NCBI RefSeq assembly: GCF_031143425.1
Contig: NC_090442.1
Span: 425,275,776-425,339,775, forward strand
Direction: 5' to 3'
Length of the DNA stretch: 64,000 bases
From: Pleurodeles waltl
Taxonomy: Eukaryota > Chordata > Amphibia > Caudata > Salamandridae
The position numbers and the translations under genes are program-made. The notes beneath the pieces are model-generated. The model did no database searches. It worked only from the letters and a program-made list of their open reading frames with translations, and was not told the DNA's origin. This document shows, piece after piece, positions 46,670 through 59,407 of this stretch; position 1 is the stretch's first letter, and the number at the start of each line of letters is the position of its first letter.

Positions 46670-47060
46670 GTGTTGATATTTCCATGTTGCATTTTGGAGC
46701 TTTTCCAGTTGCGGCCCACCCACACAAGTGGGATATAGTTTTTATCAGGAGACCCTGAGAATGATGGGTGGTATTGCATATTGGTAATCATTGCAGGTTC
46801 TTGTACATTCCTTTTCAGTGATATGAGGAAATTAAAAGTATGAAATTTGCACGCCATTCTAGGCAAGAAAAGTGGTGGGTTCCATACAAATCACACCATC
46901 CTGGACTCACTCCTGTGTTTTGTTTTCAGAACTGTCTGGAGTTAATAGGTTTCCCTCGGTGCTGGCCTAACAAGGGCCCAAATGCCACAGTCTCACACAT
47001 TCCCAGAAAGACTGAAATTCCAGAAGACTCTTAATGTTCCATGTTGCAATTTGAGGCCTT
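46670..47060 (+). repeat. Continuation of the ~200-bp tandem repeat
   Basis: The unit near 46,860-47,060 repeats phrases from 35,700-35,838 (CCATACAAATCACACCATCC, a TCTGGAGTTAATAGG phrase, then CAGAAAGACTGAAATT). The stretch right after the transposon (TTTCCATGTTGCATTTTGGA) also matches 47,036-47,055 in the next unit. This shows that the Harbinger element landed inside a unit. Confidence 0.6.
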
Positions 47061-47477
47061 TCCTGTTCTGGGTAACAGGTAAAGCCATAAAAATGGGGTA
47101 CCATTTCTATTGAAAGAAATGTGAGAACACATAATACTAGAACATTTGTTATTATCTTATGATTTCCCCCCAATTTATTTTTGGCTGCCAAGTGCATATC
47201 AGTGAGCAAGAAAAAACACATTTTGCAAAACCTTCCAGAATCAGATGATAAAAGGGGGAATCCCAACTTTCAAATGGTACAAATAACCACAAATCCCATA
47301 CCCATTTTAATGAATGGTCGGGACCAATTAAATAATCATTATAAGCTGCAGCTCAGCTGATCGTCATAGGTATTCTCTCAACCAAAAAATACAATATATC
47401 CCTGAAATTGGACGAGTATGATGAACAGAACAGTATATTACATTTGTGGACTGGATTCCTGGATTTAAAAAAATACA
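47061..47477. other. No gene recognised
   Basis: Unclassified sequence between the tandem repeat and a LINE 3' end. Confidence 0.35.
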
Positions 47478-47558
47478 GATGTTATGTTGTGTTGTGATGT
47501 GTTATGTTACACTGTGTTGTGTTGTGTTGTGTTGTATTATGTTGTGTTATGTTATGTC
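47478..47558. repeat. LINE 3' tail microsatellite (TGTTG-type)
   Basis: Irregular TGTTG/TTATG units at the 3' end of the minus-strand LINE. Short tandem tails are usual for L2-clade elements and help to place its end. Confidence 0.75.
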
Positions 47559-49760
47559 AAGGTGCATTTGTATAGTACGCAACTCACCCAGGAGAGTATC
47601 TGTGCACTGAAGCAGGAGCTGTGTGGACCCAGCCATGACTAGTTGAAAAGCCAGAAATTCAAGAACTGAGGAGATCGCTCTTATGTGCAAGGGCAGATTG
47701 GTCCATGCTTTACGAGCAAGGCAGGGGAAGGCACGACCATTATATCTGGTCCTTTGTATACCAAGGGTGCTTAGGGTGCCAGTAGGAGTCTGGTTGAGTG
47801 GAAGTGTCTGGTAGGCCTATGGAAGTTTATGCGGTTGTTGAGGTATTTCTGCCAATGTTGTGTAAGGCTTTGTATGTGTGTGAGGAGAGTGAAAAGTGCT
47901 TGTTGTGGATTGGAAGCCAATTGAGCTCTTTGTGGTGCTGGGTGATGTGAGTGCGGCATTTGAGGTTGATGATCAGGCAGGCTGGCTGCAGCTTTCTGTC
48001 TGGTTTGGAGTCTTCTGGCCAGTTGAGTGTTGATTCTGGCACAGAGTGCATTACTATAGTCCAACTTGCTGGTGATGAGGAATTTGGTGACAACTCTGTG
48101 AGTGTTGATGGGGAGCAATTTGAAAATCTTCTTGACCATCTTGAGTATATAGAAGCAGGAGAGGGACACTGCATTTACTTGGCCAGTCATAGTGAGTTGG
48201 TTGTTGAATACTATTCTGAGGTTCTTTGCATGGGTTGCTGGAAGGGTTGTGGGTCAGAGTTCCGCAGGCCACAAGGTGGAGTCCCAGAGTGAGGGATCTG
48301 TGCTATAGACTACTACTTCCATCTTGACTGTGTTGAGCTTGAAGCAGTTCATTTTTTTCCATCTAGTGACTTTGGTCATGAAGGCAGAGAAATTAGTCTG
48401 GGTGTCTGGCCACTTGCTGGGGGGGAGGAGAGCGTGTGAGCTGGGTGTAATCAGCGAAGATATGATGTTAATTCAGTAGGTGTGGAATATTCTGGTGAGA
48501 GGGATCATGTAGATGTTGAACATGGTGTAGCTGAGTGAGGATCCATGTGGAGCTACACAGATGAGGTTGACGGTGTCTAAGGTTGACCGTCACAGGTGCA
48601 GGGGGTAAGGTTGGCCGACTGGGCGTGACCTGTCAGTATAGAGCAAATCCAGCAAAGTGGGGGTCCTTGGATGCTAGTCTGAGCAGTAATTGGTTACGAA
48701 TGGGGTGGGAGATAGTTTGAAGGATGTGAAAAGGCCCAGTAGGATGAGGGCTGTGGTGTTACCTCTATCGATTGTCATTGGGATATTGCCCATGGCAGGG
48801 ATGAGGGCAGTCTCTGTTCTGTAGCTTGGCCTGCATCCAAATTGCTTAGTATTGAGGCATTGGTTGATCTTGAAGTAAGTGGCTAGATTTTTGTTTAGCA
48901 CCTTTTTCATGACTTCTGCTGGGAAATTTGCTAGTTTGTGGGTGTCTTCGGGTCAGCTAAGGGTTTTTTGAGGTACACTACAGGTGCCTTGCCTGTGTAG
49001 GTGGCTGAGATGATTGAGTTGTTCAGGATTGGGGTGAGGGCTGGCTGATGATGTTCGGTTCTTTGATGAAGACGTGATGGGATAGGATCCTATGGTGCTC
49101 TGCAGTGTATGGACTGTATGGTAGATGGAGTTTCTTGATTGATGAAGATGGGCCAAGTGGTCAGGCCACCTCTATGTGATGGTCATGAGAGCTGCAAGGA
49201 TGGGAGAGTTTGATTGGGGCTTAAAATTGTTGTAGATACGTGTTGTTAATATGATCTTGTTGCTGAAGAATACAGACTGCTCAGTGCAGAGGTCCTAACA
49301 GGGAGTTATGATGTTGAAGCTTAATGCTGAAGAGGTGAAGTCTTTCACTATGGTTAAGATTTCCTTGGTACTGTTGGTGCTGCTTTCAATGTGGTCAGTG
49401 AGCACAGAGTGATTGTTGGTTCTGATTTGGTGATGTTAGGATCAGGTTTCTAATTTGTTGTTAATCTTGTTGGTGCTCTCCTGACTTTGTCCCCATCTGT
49501 GTAGAAGTTTTGTGAGCCTAAACTCTTCTGTTAATCAGCTTGCTTGTGGTCAGGTTCTTGTGACTTTGGTGGCCTTGAGCGGTGCTGTGGTATCTTTGAG
49601 GAGGTTGGTTTTGAGTCAAGGTTGTGGTAAAGGAGTTCTGAATACCAGGATGCTTCTGAGATCTTGTTCCAGTCCTGTTGTGAAGATTTGGATGATAGGA
49701 AATGAGTCCTCCTGCTTGCCTTCTTCTCTTAATGACAGTTTGGTGGGAAACCAGTGATGT
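47478..49760 (-). mobile_element. Degenerate L2-type LINE
   Basis: The minus-strand order of reverse transcriptase blocks is correct for a LINE. About 48,890-48,780 reads NQCLNTKQFGCRPSYRTETA, then DRGNTTALILLGLF. 48,461-48,438 reads FADYTQL at the YADDTQL site. 48,190-47,771 reads FKLLPINTHRVVTKFLITSK, then LDYSNALCARIN and LLLAP, the thumb/C-terminal part. The 3' tail ends in a TGTTG-type microsatellite, as L2 elements often do. No endonuclease was identified in 48,953-49,760, so the 5' end is decayed or missing. Many stops and frame changes make it inactive, and the second catalytic Asp of the YADD box is Tyr. Confidence 0.8.
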
Positions 49761-52700
49761 TTGTTACTGTGCAGGTGGATGATAGAAAACATTGTGGACT
49801 ATTTCTATTTTTTCCTGCTTACTTACTTTCTTATTTTCATTAGTTTTGATTTCAATGCTTAGTTCTAGCAAAACCATGAGTTATCTACACTAGCAGTCCC
49901 TTTCTGAATTCAGAATTGCAACTATTTTCCAGAAATGTTCCGCTTTCTGTTTTGACCCACGGGTTTCAGACCTCGTTCCCCCACGAAATGACAGTAAGTA
50001 GAAGCTGCATGAATTGGATATATTGACCACCACTTCAGAAACTGCTAATAACTTGGTGAAATATTTATTTTACAATTCTCCCTGTTCCTGAAAGCTGGAA
50101 AAAGGGTAGTCTAAGCACATCGAACATTTAGCTTATGCAAGTTTTACAAAATACCATACACATTCTTGCCCTGTGCTATTTTAGCAGTTTTCAAATCCTA
50201 TACCCCCTACATTTTACTATATTTTGGCTATTTCCTTGGTACCCTCCAGGCAAATGCAGAAACCCTATATACGCTTAGAATCTCCAACATGAGAAAGAAA
50301 AAGGACATAAATTTAGCCTGGATACCTTATGTGGAAAAACAGTTATATTGGCTTAAGAACAAACTACCATAAATATCAAAATCTCTTTTAGCACTTTGGA
50401 GAAAAGCCTCAGCACGTACGGGGTTAACCTTAAAAATTGTTATGTATTAAACCTTTTGTTTGAACACTAGATTACAAATAACTTTGACAACTATTCACTA
50501 TGTATGTGCTTCGTCTTATGTAAATATATGTAGGATTGATATGCACTTTAGTCTCTCAATAGGTACCCATTTAACCCAATTGGATATATTGTAAATTTGT
50601 TTGCATTATTTGATGTACTCTAAATTTTAATGTTGTCCCGCTGGTCACAAAGATCATCAGTATATCAAATTTATGCCTTATGTTAATCAAAGTACTAATG
50701 TTTAGAACATAGAAGCTGCATTCACACCCAATTTAAATGTGCAACTTGTTCACGATGCAGAGTTCGACTTAGGTGGCAATTGAAATAAATCACGTTACAA
50801 GGATTATATTGATATTAGAATGTAATTTAGACTCTAGACTAACAGAATATGTTGAAACAATATTGTATTTCACATGACTGATAAATTAAATATGCATGTA
50901 AAAATGAAAGATGACATGTTTAATGAAGCATTAATAATATGCAATTCATTAGCTTGTAATTCTCTTGCATTAGCATAAGTAAGGCCTGTTGAAGTTTGTG
51001 TAACTGTGCAGGAAATGCTGATTCATTTCCTAACATGAGTTTTATTTTAGATTTTGTTTCCATGAGAAGACTAGATTTTGGTAATAGACCCCATTGTTTA
51101 GACATAGAGAGAATGTATCTCATCGCCCTTGAGAACGTAACATTGTGGAACATGGACTGCCATTATATACAATTGTTTTAAACGTATGTGGAGTCACACA
51201 GAAGGAATGTATTCCCATGACAGACTTGGGAAAAGATGTGGATGTTGCAGAATGGACTGGTGTGATCGATTTTTATTGGATGCCCCTTCAACATAAATTG
51301 GACACCTTTGGCGAATCAGAATGCTTTATGAACTTAATGTACTGCTGACCAGTTGGGCTTTGGTCAGATCTCTGCAGTTCCAGACCTCTGCTGATGAAGA
51401 ACCCCTAATGCTGTGCCCCTTAGAAAGGTAGCTTCCTCTCTGCCATGGCCCTTTGAAATGTACCTTTATGACTTAGAAACCTTTTCCAATCCCCCTTCAG
51501 AAGACTTTTGATTGAGCTTCTGATATGCTGATGCATTCCCTTTTTACCTTTATTTAATTCACTTCAGTCTGAAATTCCTGTTTTCCAAATTATTTTTGAT
51601 CTTTTGTCCACATGTGTTTCACCCCCCCACATGTATCTTTCTGATTTGATTAATTGTAGTGTTCCCCTGTGTCTAGATAAAATTAAGACTCTGATAAATT
51701 GAATTGACTGATGTTTGCTAATCCTCAGCAACGCTTAATTTTGTATCACAGATATTCTTGCTAATGATATGTATCGTTCTTTTTGATTGCTTCGTTGTAT
51801 TAATGTTAGTCCGTCTGAACTTGTTTCTTCGCCTCGGGCAACCCTTGGTGATTATGTGTCTCTATAACTTGGTCTTGCGAATTGTTTACATGACTTTGCG
51901 CTTGAGTTTGTAATACATCCTTTAACTTAATTTTCCGACTAGAGTTTTCTTACATGGCTACATTGGTCATGGTGTATAAATTAATAGGGATTGTACTGAA
52001 ATTGTGTTAGTGGTTCTACCACACTACTTATTGGGTCCAAAGATTCATCAACCTCGAAGGGCATTGATTCCTGTGAAGGATGAAAATGCTCCATCAACTT
52101 TGGTAGTAGAGGTATTGCTTGTCCTATAAGGGGGAAAAACATTCCTGTGTAGTGTTAAGGAGGTAGGATTGACCCCAGGCAATTGTCTAGTCCAAAAATT
52201 GCCCACCCCAAATTCTGTCCCATGGTCCGTTCTGAAGATTGATGAAGTTTCAGCATTGTGCTGACAAGTGATGGATGTGTGAGTATTAATAGGGGTTTGC
52301 ACTTGTATTGCTTTCGGCCTGATGATTGCGGTGAAGTGTTTTGCGAAGTCCTCATACTCAAAGTGATTATGGCACTTTTTACTCAAAAATGTGAGTGGTT
52401 GTTGTTGTTCATGGGTCCATCACAGGCTAACATCCAGGGATAACATACAAGTATAGAACACACTTAGTTAATTTGTTCTCTGCAGAGAGGTACTTATCAT
52501 GACATGTCGTTGAAAGTGGTAATAGTTTTACCTTGAGTGAGTGTGAGGTATTGGTTAGTATAAAATGAATACTGAGAACACATGGAGGATCTGTATCAAC
52601 CAGGGTGAGAATTGCTTGTCAAGTTTCACTCGTTGTGTAATTGTGAAAGCTACAGTCAGAAAAGTGTAAGCCCATTCAGCTTTGGAAAATTTGAGTTCCT

Positions 52701-52989
52701 ATCCATAGTGTGCAGACAGGTTGTTGCTTTTCTCTCTCAATATTTTGCATTAGGTGTATGTGAGTGATTGTGTGCCAGACAACTGTAAAGCAACTGCAGC
52801 TGTTGAAAGAAGTGAGTGAGACATCATTCTGTGCCACTCTGGTATAGGTCGATTGGTGTGAAGCTGCGCTGGCATTGGTGGACAGTGCCAAGTTGCTATT
52901 GGTTGAGAAAATCAAGAAGAAGGGATTGTGGGATTGAAGATACTTCTTTTTTCAATCCAAATGATATTGTAATTGATTAAAATTGACTG
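49761..52989. other. AT-rich; no gene recognised, possible retroviral 5' flank
   Basis: No convincing exon is visible. Since retroviral gag-like sequence starts near 52,993, a 5' LTR and leader could lie within about 51,200-52,900. I could not find a matching 3' LTR or a clear primer site, so this is not claimed. The minus-strand frame 52,048-52,386 (112 codons) is unrecognised. Confidence 0.35.
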
Positions 52990-52992
52990 AAA

Positions 52993-54271
52993 TTGTTTTT
53001 CAAGTCATTTAAAAATGCATTAAGAGGAGATGTATTTATTCCAGTTAGAGAGGGTATAGGAACACCACCAGAAGGAACTACAGGTTATATTGTGTCATCT
53101 GTTAAAGGTCTTATGCATGTACTTGGCTTGAACAATGAGAAAGAAGGTGCTTTGGCTTCTCCCCATTATGGAACATTTAATTTGAGGATTTTAGACAATG
53201 TGAGGCAAATAATGCACAAAATTTAACTGCTTTCAAGACCCATTGAAAGCAGAAAGCAATAAAGACACTTTCAGTAGACAGATGGGATACAGAGCAGAAA
53301 ATGTGGAGAGCTGATATATTAGATGGAGTTAGAATGCGTCTAGCTATTTCAAATGAAGAAAGTGAAAGCACTAAACCTAGACACGAAAGAAACAGACAGA
53401 AAAGGCAGAACAGACAGCAGAAGCTGAAAATAAAAAGACAGAAACGTATGACAGTGATTCAGATGAATTCATAAATCAGCTTTTGATGCACTGTCTGCCT
53501 CTGTATCATTCAGTTGAGCTAGGAGCAAGAATGAAGCAATGCCCAATGTAACCCCAACTGTGCAAACTGCTCCAGTTGCACAGACCCCGAATCAGATAGT
53601 GCCACGTACACCTATAAATGCAGTAACCCAAGTTCCTGTAGTGTATCCATCAGTTCTGACTGTTAAAACAGTTCAGTCTGTACCAAGTCCAGTTTAAATC
53701 AAGTTGTTCCAGATTCTAATGTGTCAGACGTTGCAGTCACCTTATGTGAAACAGCCCCTGCAAAACTGCATCCTAAATCAGCCTATGCCAATGTTTAGCC
53801 CAGTTCAGTCAATGCCAAATGTTACCCCAAGTCAAACAGGGCAAAGCTTCAGCACTGTTTAAACAGTACAAAATGCCAGAATGACAATTCCTCAGAATCA
53901 TACAAATTGTGGGTCCTGATGCATTAACAGTTTCCTTGATTATAAGTCCAGTTGTTCCCTTGTATGCTTCATGTACATCTGGAAGTAATGTTCATTCAAT
54001 AAATGTTCCAACTGTTCCTATAACACCAGTTACATCTGCTGGGATGTCACCAATTGGTATGCAGAGATCAGTAAATTCATACAATTCAGAAATGGAAAGA
54101 ACAGATTCTCTTGTTCCACCATTGGCCCCTACACAAATTATAGAACCTAACCCGATGTTAAATCAAGCAGGACATATTCAAGATGCAAGGTTTCCACAGG
54201 GAACCCCACCTCATTTAATGCTCAGATCTGATCAGATCCTAAATGTACATTGCAGCACTCTGCAAGCATAA
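52993..54271 (+). pseudogene. Endogenous retrovirus gag-like remnant
   Basis: A conserved-looking N-terminal block (52,993-53,226, with PVREGIGTPPEGTTGY) is followed by a basic Lys/Arg/Gln-rich stretch (about 53,380-53,450), an acidic DSDSDEF patch and a long Pro/Val/Thr-rich region (53,540-54,271) interrupted by stops. The position directly upstream of reverse transcriptase, on the same strand, suggests gag. Capsid, zinc knuckle and protease were not found, and only about 100 bases separate this from the polymerase part, so a deletion is likely. The gag call rests mainly on context. Confidence 0.5.
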
Positions 54272-54396
54272 GTATCTCTGAGAAATAATATTAGTTTGTA
54301 AGGTTTCACAGCACAACATATTACAAAGACACAGCAATATAGACAAATGAGGAAGATGTACCCTGTACAATTGGAGAGCAGTACCTGAGTGTCACA

Positions 54397-55210
54397 TTGT
54401 ACCCAATTATGACATGTAATAAATTCCTGGAAGATTTCAAAGAAACCGTGACACCTGAGGTTTGGGAATTTTTAGGGAAAGAAATAGGACTTATTAAATT
54501 AGTTGAGCCTATTAAAAGCACAGGGAAACCAAATGCAGTGTATCCAAATACACCTCTGTATAATATATCACCAGAGAAAATCGATGGTATTACCCCTTTG
54601 ATAGACTGTTTGATTGAGCAGGATATTTTAAAAGAGATTTTAGGAAGTCCATGTAATTCTCCTATTCTAGATTTGCGGAAGCCCAATGGAAAGTACAGCA
54701 TAGTTCAGGACCTGAGGAAAATGAATGAGATTGTTGTTCCATGTTGTCCCATGGTACCGAATCCTGAAGTGATTTTATTACAGATTCCTTGTGAAACAAA
54801 ATGGTTCACTGTGATTGACCTCTGTCAGCCCTTCCTCTCCACACCTTTGCAAGAGGAAGGTCAATTTATTTTTCCGTTCAAATCCAGCAGTTGTGTTTTG
54901 GCATGGTCACAAACTCCACAAGGGTATACTGAGTCACCATCCATTTTTAATCAGATTTTGAAAAAGAATCTGGAGTCTCCTAAAATGCCCTATATTTCAA
55001 AATGCACTATATTTCAGTCCTAGTACAGTACATAGATGATCTGTTAGTTGTGTCAAACACCTGAGAAGCATGCAGGAGAGATACAGTTGCCCTTTTGAAT
55101 CACTTAGGAGAGAATGGTCATGACATTTTCCCAGCAAAATTACAGTATTGCAAGAAAGAAGTTCTGTATTTAGCTCACCACTTTGAGAAAGGTGTGAGAA
55201 AAGTGTCACA
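54397..55210 (+). pseudogene. Endogenous retrovirus reverse transcriptase remnant
   Basis: In the family this enzyme copies viral RNA into DNA. 54,397-55,023 is open and shows the retroviral order: GSPCNSPILDLRKPNGKY, VQDLRKMNEIV, WFTVIDLC, then TPQGYTESPSIFNQIL. The catalytic box YIDD is at 55,029-55,040, but in another frame, after a shift and stop near 55,010-55,023, and a stop follows it at once. Retroviral rather than gypsy character is inferred from the LPQGY-type and VIDLC motifs. An epsilon- or gamma-like class is possible but not proven. It is a decayed, non-functional copy. Confidence 0.8.
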
Positions 55211-55230
55211 AAGACAGAGTATCAACAATA

Positions 55231-55733
55231 ATGAAAATGAATCCTTCTGAAACACAGAAAGAAGTCCAACTGTTTCTGGGAATGATTGGCTATTGTTGTC
55301 AGTGGATTTCAAACTTTTCAGTTTTTAGGTCAAGTCAAACAGTCAAAGATGTGTCTGATCCAGTACCATTGCATGACAACTGCATATGTGCCTTTACTAA
55401 GCTGCGAGAAAGCTTATGCCGAGCCCTCAGTACTAGGAATGCCTGATTACAATAATTGTTTTTCTTTGTTTTCCTGTGCGTGTGATGGATGCGCTCTCAG
55501 TTTTGTCACAGCTGCATGGAAATGCAAACAAAACTGTGGCTCATTTTTCTGCTACACTTGAACCTGTAGCATCAGTGCAGCCTGGTTGTTTGAAGGCTGT
55601 CACTGCTCTTAGCGTCAGCATCGAACAGTGCAAAGGCATTGTTGTGGGACAACCACTGAACGATTTTGTTCCCCATTCAGTGGAAATTTTGTTGACTGTA
55701 ACAAAACCCAGTATCTTACAAGTGCACATTTAA
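55231..55733 (+). pseudogene. Endogenous retrovirus RT thumb/connection remnant
   Basis: 55,231-55,320 codes KEVQLFLGMIGYCCQWISNF, the conserved thumb start of retroviral polymerases. 55,370-55,560 continues with FTKLRESLCRALS-type and FVTAAWKCKQ-type blocks in shifting frames. A stretch at 55,600-55,733 (QCKGIVVGQPLNDFVPHSVE) fits the connection region. Several stops. Confidence 0.65.
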
Positions 55734-55879
55734 TCTATTATGCACAGATTATACTTCTTCTAATGTAACTATCAGGAGATGCACTGTCTTGAATCCAGCG
55801 ACCCTCATGCCTTACCCTGTTGAAAATGCAAGTGACCGTGAGGATGAGGTTGCGCTTGACTGTCTATATGACTGAATTG

Positions 55880-56170
55880 TGCACCAAACCAAGCCCTGAT
55901 ATTCAAGATGTTCCATTAGATGAAAATGACTATGTTCTGTTTGTTGATGGCTCCTGTTTACAAAATAATGATGGTACTCTGAAAGCAGGATATACAGTTT
56001 GCACAGTCTCAGGTGTGATAGAAGCCTCTTGACTTCGAGGAGTCTTTTCAGCCCAAGTAGCTGAATTGGTTGCTCTTCATATAGTATGCTGTGTTTCTGA
56101 ACAGCTTAAAGTGACAATTTTCACTGATTATCAGTATGGTTTTGGTGTTGTTCATGATTTCAGATAGTTA
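55880..56170 (+). pseudogene. Endogenous retrovirus RNase H remnant
   Basis: YVLFVDGSCLQNNDGTLKAG holds the first catalytic Asp, AQVAELVALHI the catalytic Glu, and FTDYQYGFGVVHDF the next Asp. All three lie in correct order over about 240 bases. In-frame stops flank the middle block (TGA near 56,030, TAG near 56,166). The domain removes RNA from the RNA-DNA hybrid in the family, but this copy cannot be expressed intact. Confidence 0.75.
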
Positions 56171-56459
56171 TGGTTCCAGAGAGGTTTTATGACCTCTTCT
56201 GGCCCCCCGCTATTCGAAAAGGTGACAAGATTTACAATTTGTTGAATGCATTATAGTTGTCTGCAAAAATTGCCATTGTAAAATGCATGGAACACAAGAA
56301 AATCTATTGATATGTAATCTTAGGACATAGCTATGCAGACGAAGCTGCCCAATATTGCACCCTTAGATGTACCTCCTTCAATGGAGAGTGGATCAGTGAT
56401 ATACAAGATAAGACTAGTTAAAATTTCCAACTTACTGCTGTTGATACATGGGGAGAAGT

Positions 56460-56735
56460 GAAATGATTGCAGGAAGAAATGACAGAGGAAGAACAACAAA
56501 AGTGGGTCAGAGCAGGATGTGTTCTTGTTTGGGTTTCAAGTGATTGAAAATCAGTGTGGTCAAATAGCGTATGGCCTCAGTGGCTAAACATTATCATCGA
56601 CCGGCACACATAGGTAGAGATATAATGGTCAGAACATTTAGGGAAACATGGTTGAATCCTAGATTTAGGGTAGTAGCAGAAGATGCATGTCAAAGATGGT
56701 TCATATGTAAACAGATTGCGAGGAAGAGCCTCTTT
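56460..56735 (+). pseudogene. Endogenous retrovirus integrase, zinc-binding N-terminal part
   Basis: From 56,589 the frame reads HYHRPAHIGRDIMVRTFRET, then ...ACQRWFICKQ. His and Cys pairs are in HHCC order, although the Cys spacing is wider than the usual CxxC. The sequence stops matching integrase at about 56,735, where later insertions begin. The domain continues at about 59,933. Confidence 0.7.
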
Positions 56736-58678
56736 TGACATGATGGCTGCCCACTTTGCTGCCTGGAAAATGAAATTGTTTCAAAACTGTTTGTTCCCTG
56801 GGCCCCTGCTAAATAGGTTCCCAGAGCCATAACTCTTTCCCCAAAACTCTATTATGTTTGGAACGTCAGTCACCCTTGTAAGTCCCTAGTAAATGCTACC
56901 CCTGTACCTAGGGCATGGGTACTGAAGAGGGCCTCCCAGAGCTGCAGCACCAATTGTGCTGTTCTGAGAGGTCTCACACCAGCCACATGCACCCTGCCAT
57001 TGCAAGTGCATGACAAGGTGTATTTAAAAGTTGCAAACTTGACCTGCCACGCACCAAGAGGTATCAAACAACTCAATAATAAACCAAACTGATGCCAGTG
57101 TTGGGTGTATTCTAAACTGTACCCAGAGGGCACCTTAGAGATGCCCCTGCAAAACCTAACAGCCCTGGTGTGGTTGCTGATTTGTTTTTACCAGCCTGCC
57201 ACCACCAGACAGGAGTCTGGACTCCTGCGGTGAGAGCCTCTGCTCTCAGGAGCCAGAACACAAAGCCTTTCCTGGGTGGAGGTGTTACCCCCTTCTCCCG
57301 CACGGAGGCATCCTGCACCAGCGCTCAGCTTCAAAGGCTTTACCATCTTTAAAATCTGACCTGTGACTCTGCTGCTAGGACCAGATGGCCTCCTAATGGA
57401 TTTTCCCCCACTTTGAGCGGGAATGCCGGTGGGAAATCTCAACCAGATTAAGAGGAGTGGCCAGCCCAGCCTGCACCACACCTCAGTTGGGGCAGGCAAG
57501 GTGACCACTCCGTTTAATTTGACTCCATCTTGGATGGTAGGAAAATAGCCAATTTGGGCTAAGGAAGTGAACCCTTTTGCACAAGAAGTTGTCACATTGT
57601 GGGTGTAGCCACGCTAAGGTAGGTAGCCTGTTGGGTCCTACCAGGTACTCCCCCTAAGGCCCACTAAATGCAATATTTAGTGGGCATCCCTAGACCTACA
57701 GATCAGATTTGATGAACACAAGAAGACCAGTGAAAAAGAAGACCCCAGGCTCAAGAACAAGTCCTGCTGCAAGAGGAAACAGGGGCCAAACCCTGCCTGC
57801 TGCACCCAGGACTTGATGATCACCGCTGAATTGTTGTTTGGACATTGAGTGGACTCTCAGAAACCCCAGAGGACCTCCAGCCTTCTAAAAATCACCAAAA
57901 ACCTCTCTCTGAGCGTAAGCATTACTCCCTTCATCCTGCAGGCAAGAAACCAGTGAAGTCCAGTTCACTAACTGTTCACTGACCAATGAACCGAACATAT
58001 CAACCTGACCGAATTCCATCCAACAGACTCAGATCACAAACCCTTCCAGTATGCCAATTTTGGTGGCACTGCAACCTTCAGTAGCTGAGACGTGCTATAG
58101 CCCCGGGTACTGGATCCCCTACTTGGGACACCCAGAAGAAAAGTCCACTCTGAACTCTCTGAAGATCAAATGCAAACACCAGTCAAGGGACTTCAGGACA
58201 ACCAAGAACGACCCCCCAGAGTGGCCCTGCTGACCTGCAATCCACCCTCAAAGTGACCTGCACCTGGCTCCAAAGACTCGTTGTTGCACAACCCTTGGCT
58301 GACTTATCTGCACTGAACCCAGTCTCCCTGGCCTCTGCATCAGAAAACCAGCTGTGCTCTAATGGTCCCTAAGCCCTTGTGACCTCTACACTCCAAGGGG
58401 ACCCATTAGACTTACCTTTAAGTCCATCTGTGCAGTGTGTTTCCAAGTGATCCCCTTCTCTGTTCTGCAGCAGCTCCAAGACCTTTAGACTTTTAGCTGC
58501 TGCTCCTGCTTGAACTGGGAAGCTCCCAAACTTCTCTGGCTGGCCCACAGGACCTCTCAATGACCTCAACCTGAATATAGAAGGTGACACTTGTGAGAGC
58601 ATGGCCAGATTTTATATGCATTTTTGAAGTTTTTTTTCCCCATTCAGTCCTATTTTGTGTAATTACTCACAAAAAAAC
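56736..58678. mobile_element. Unclassified insertion within the retroviral integrase
   Basis: About 1.9 kb that separates the two integrase halves. It contains AAGTCCCTAGTAAATG and CCCACTAAATGCAATATTTAG phrases of the kind seen in the LTR-like repeats, and a local inverted repeat (GGCCCACTAAATG / CATTTAGTGGGC) at about 57,658-57,685. No coding domain, clear ends or target duplication were found. An LTR-type repeat is possible. Confidence 0.45.
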
Positions 58679-58680
58679 TA

Positions 58681-59145
58681 GGACCCTGATTTAAGAGGGC
58701 CAAGTGCCACTTTAGCACCACCTTAATGTAATTTTTTTATTGCTAAGGTCACCTTCCCCTCCGCCAGATTTACAAAGTGGCGCAATGCATGCTTTCCGCC
58801 ACTTTGTAACCCTTTGCGCTATATTATGTCTGCGCCAGGCATTATGTATGCAAAAGGGGTTCCCTCATTAGGGGGCCCAAAAAATGGTGCAAAGAAATCT
58901 AGGAGATCAAGATTTTCAGCACTTTTAATGCCTGCTCAGAGCAGGCGTTATAAAGAGGCACACCATTGTTTACAATGGGCCTCAATGGGATTTGCAGAAT
59001 TAGAGTAAAAAATGTTGACGCTAGTTCCCTAACTACCGCCATGGTTTGCCGTATGTTAAATATGGCACACACATCATGGCATTTGTGGTGCGCAAGAAGT
59101 GTGGAGCTGCACTGGATGCAGAGCCACTTTTCTTAAATCTGGCCC
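58681..59145. mobile_element. Miniature element flanked by TA, with internal hairpins
   Basis: The ends are GGACCCTGATTTAAG and the inverse GGGCCAGATTTAAG, with TA immediately outside each end (58,679-58,680 and 59,146-59,147), fitting Tc1/mariner-type integration. Internal stems include ACAAAGTGGCG / CGCCACTTTGT at about 58,772-58,810 and AATGCCTGCTC / GAGCAGGCGTT at about 58,928-58,951. Non-coding, 465 bp. Confidence 0.75.
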
Positions 59146-59407
59146 TATATTTTCTATACTAAGATCATAACAGAAAAAGTACTTAGCTGATTTTGATGAT
59201 TTTGGTCATAAAAATTTGATAAAAATCTGAAGTATTTCTGTAAGTTCTTCCGATTGTGATACTGTGAGAACAACAAATGCTTAGGACATCTCCAAGACAA
59301 GCCTAACTGTTCGACCACAAAAACAGCATTACGTGGTCTGCTTTTTTACCTCTGGAAACCAAGGTGGGTGGATTCTTTACAAAGTGCACATTATTTTTGT
59401 ACACTAT

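Noticed and set aside
51200..52900. A 5' LTR for the retroviral remnant
   Set aside because: No matching second LTR, TG...CA pair or clear primer site was found.
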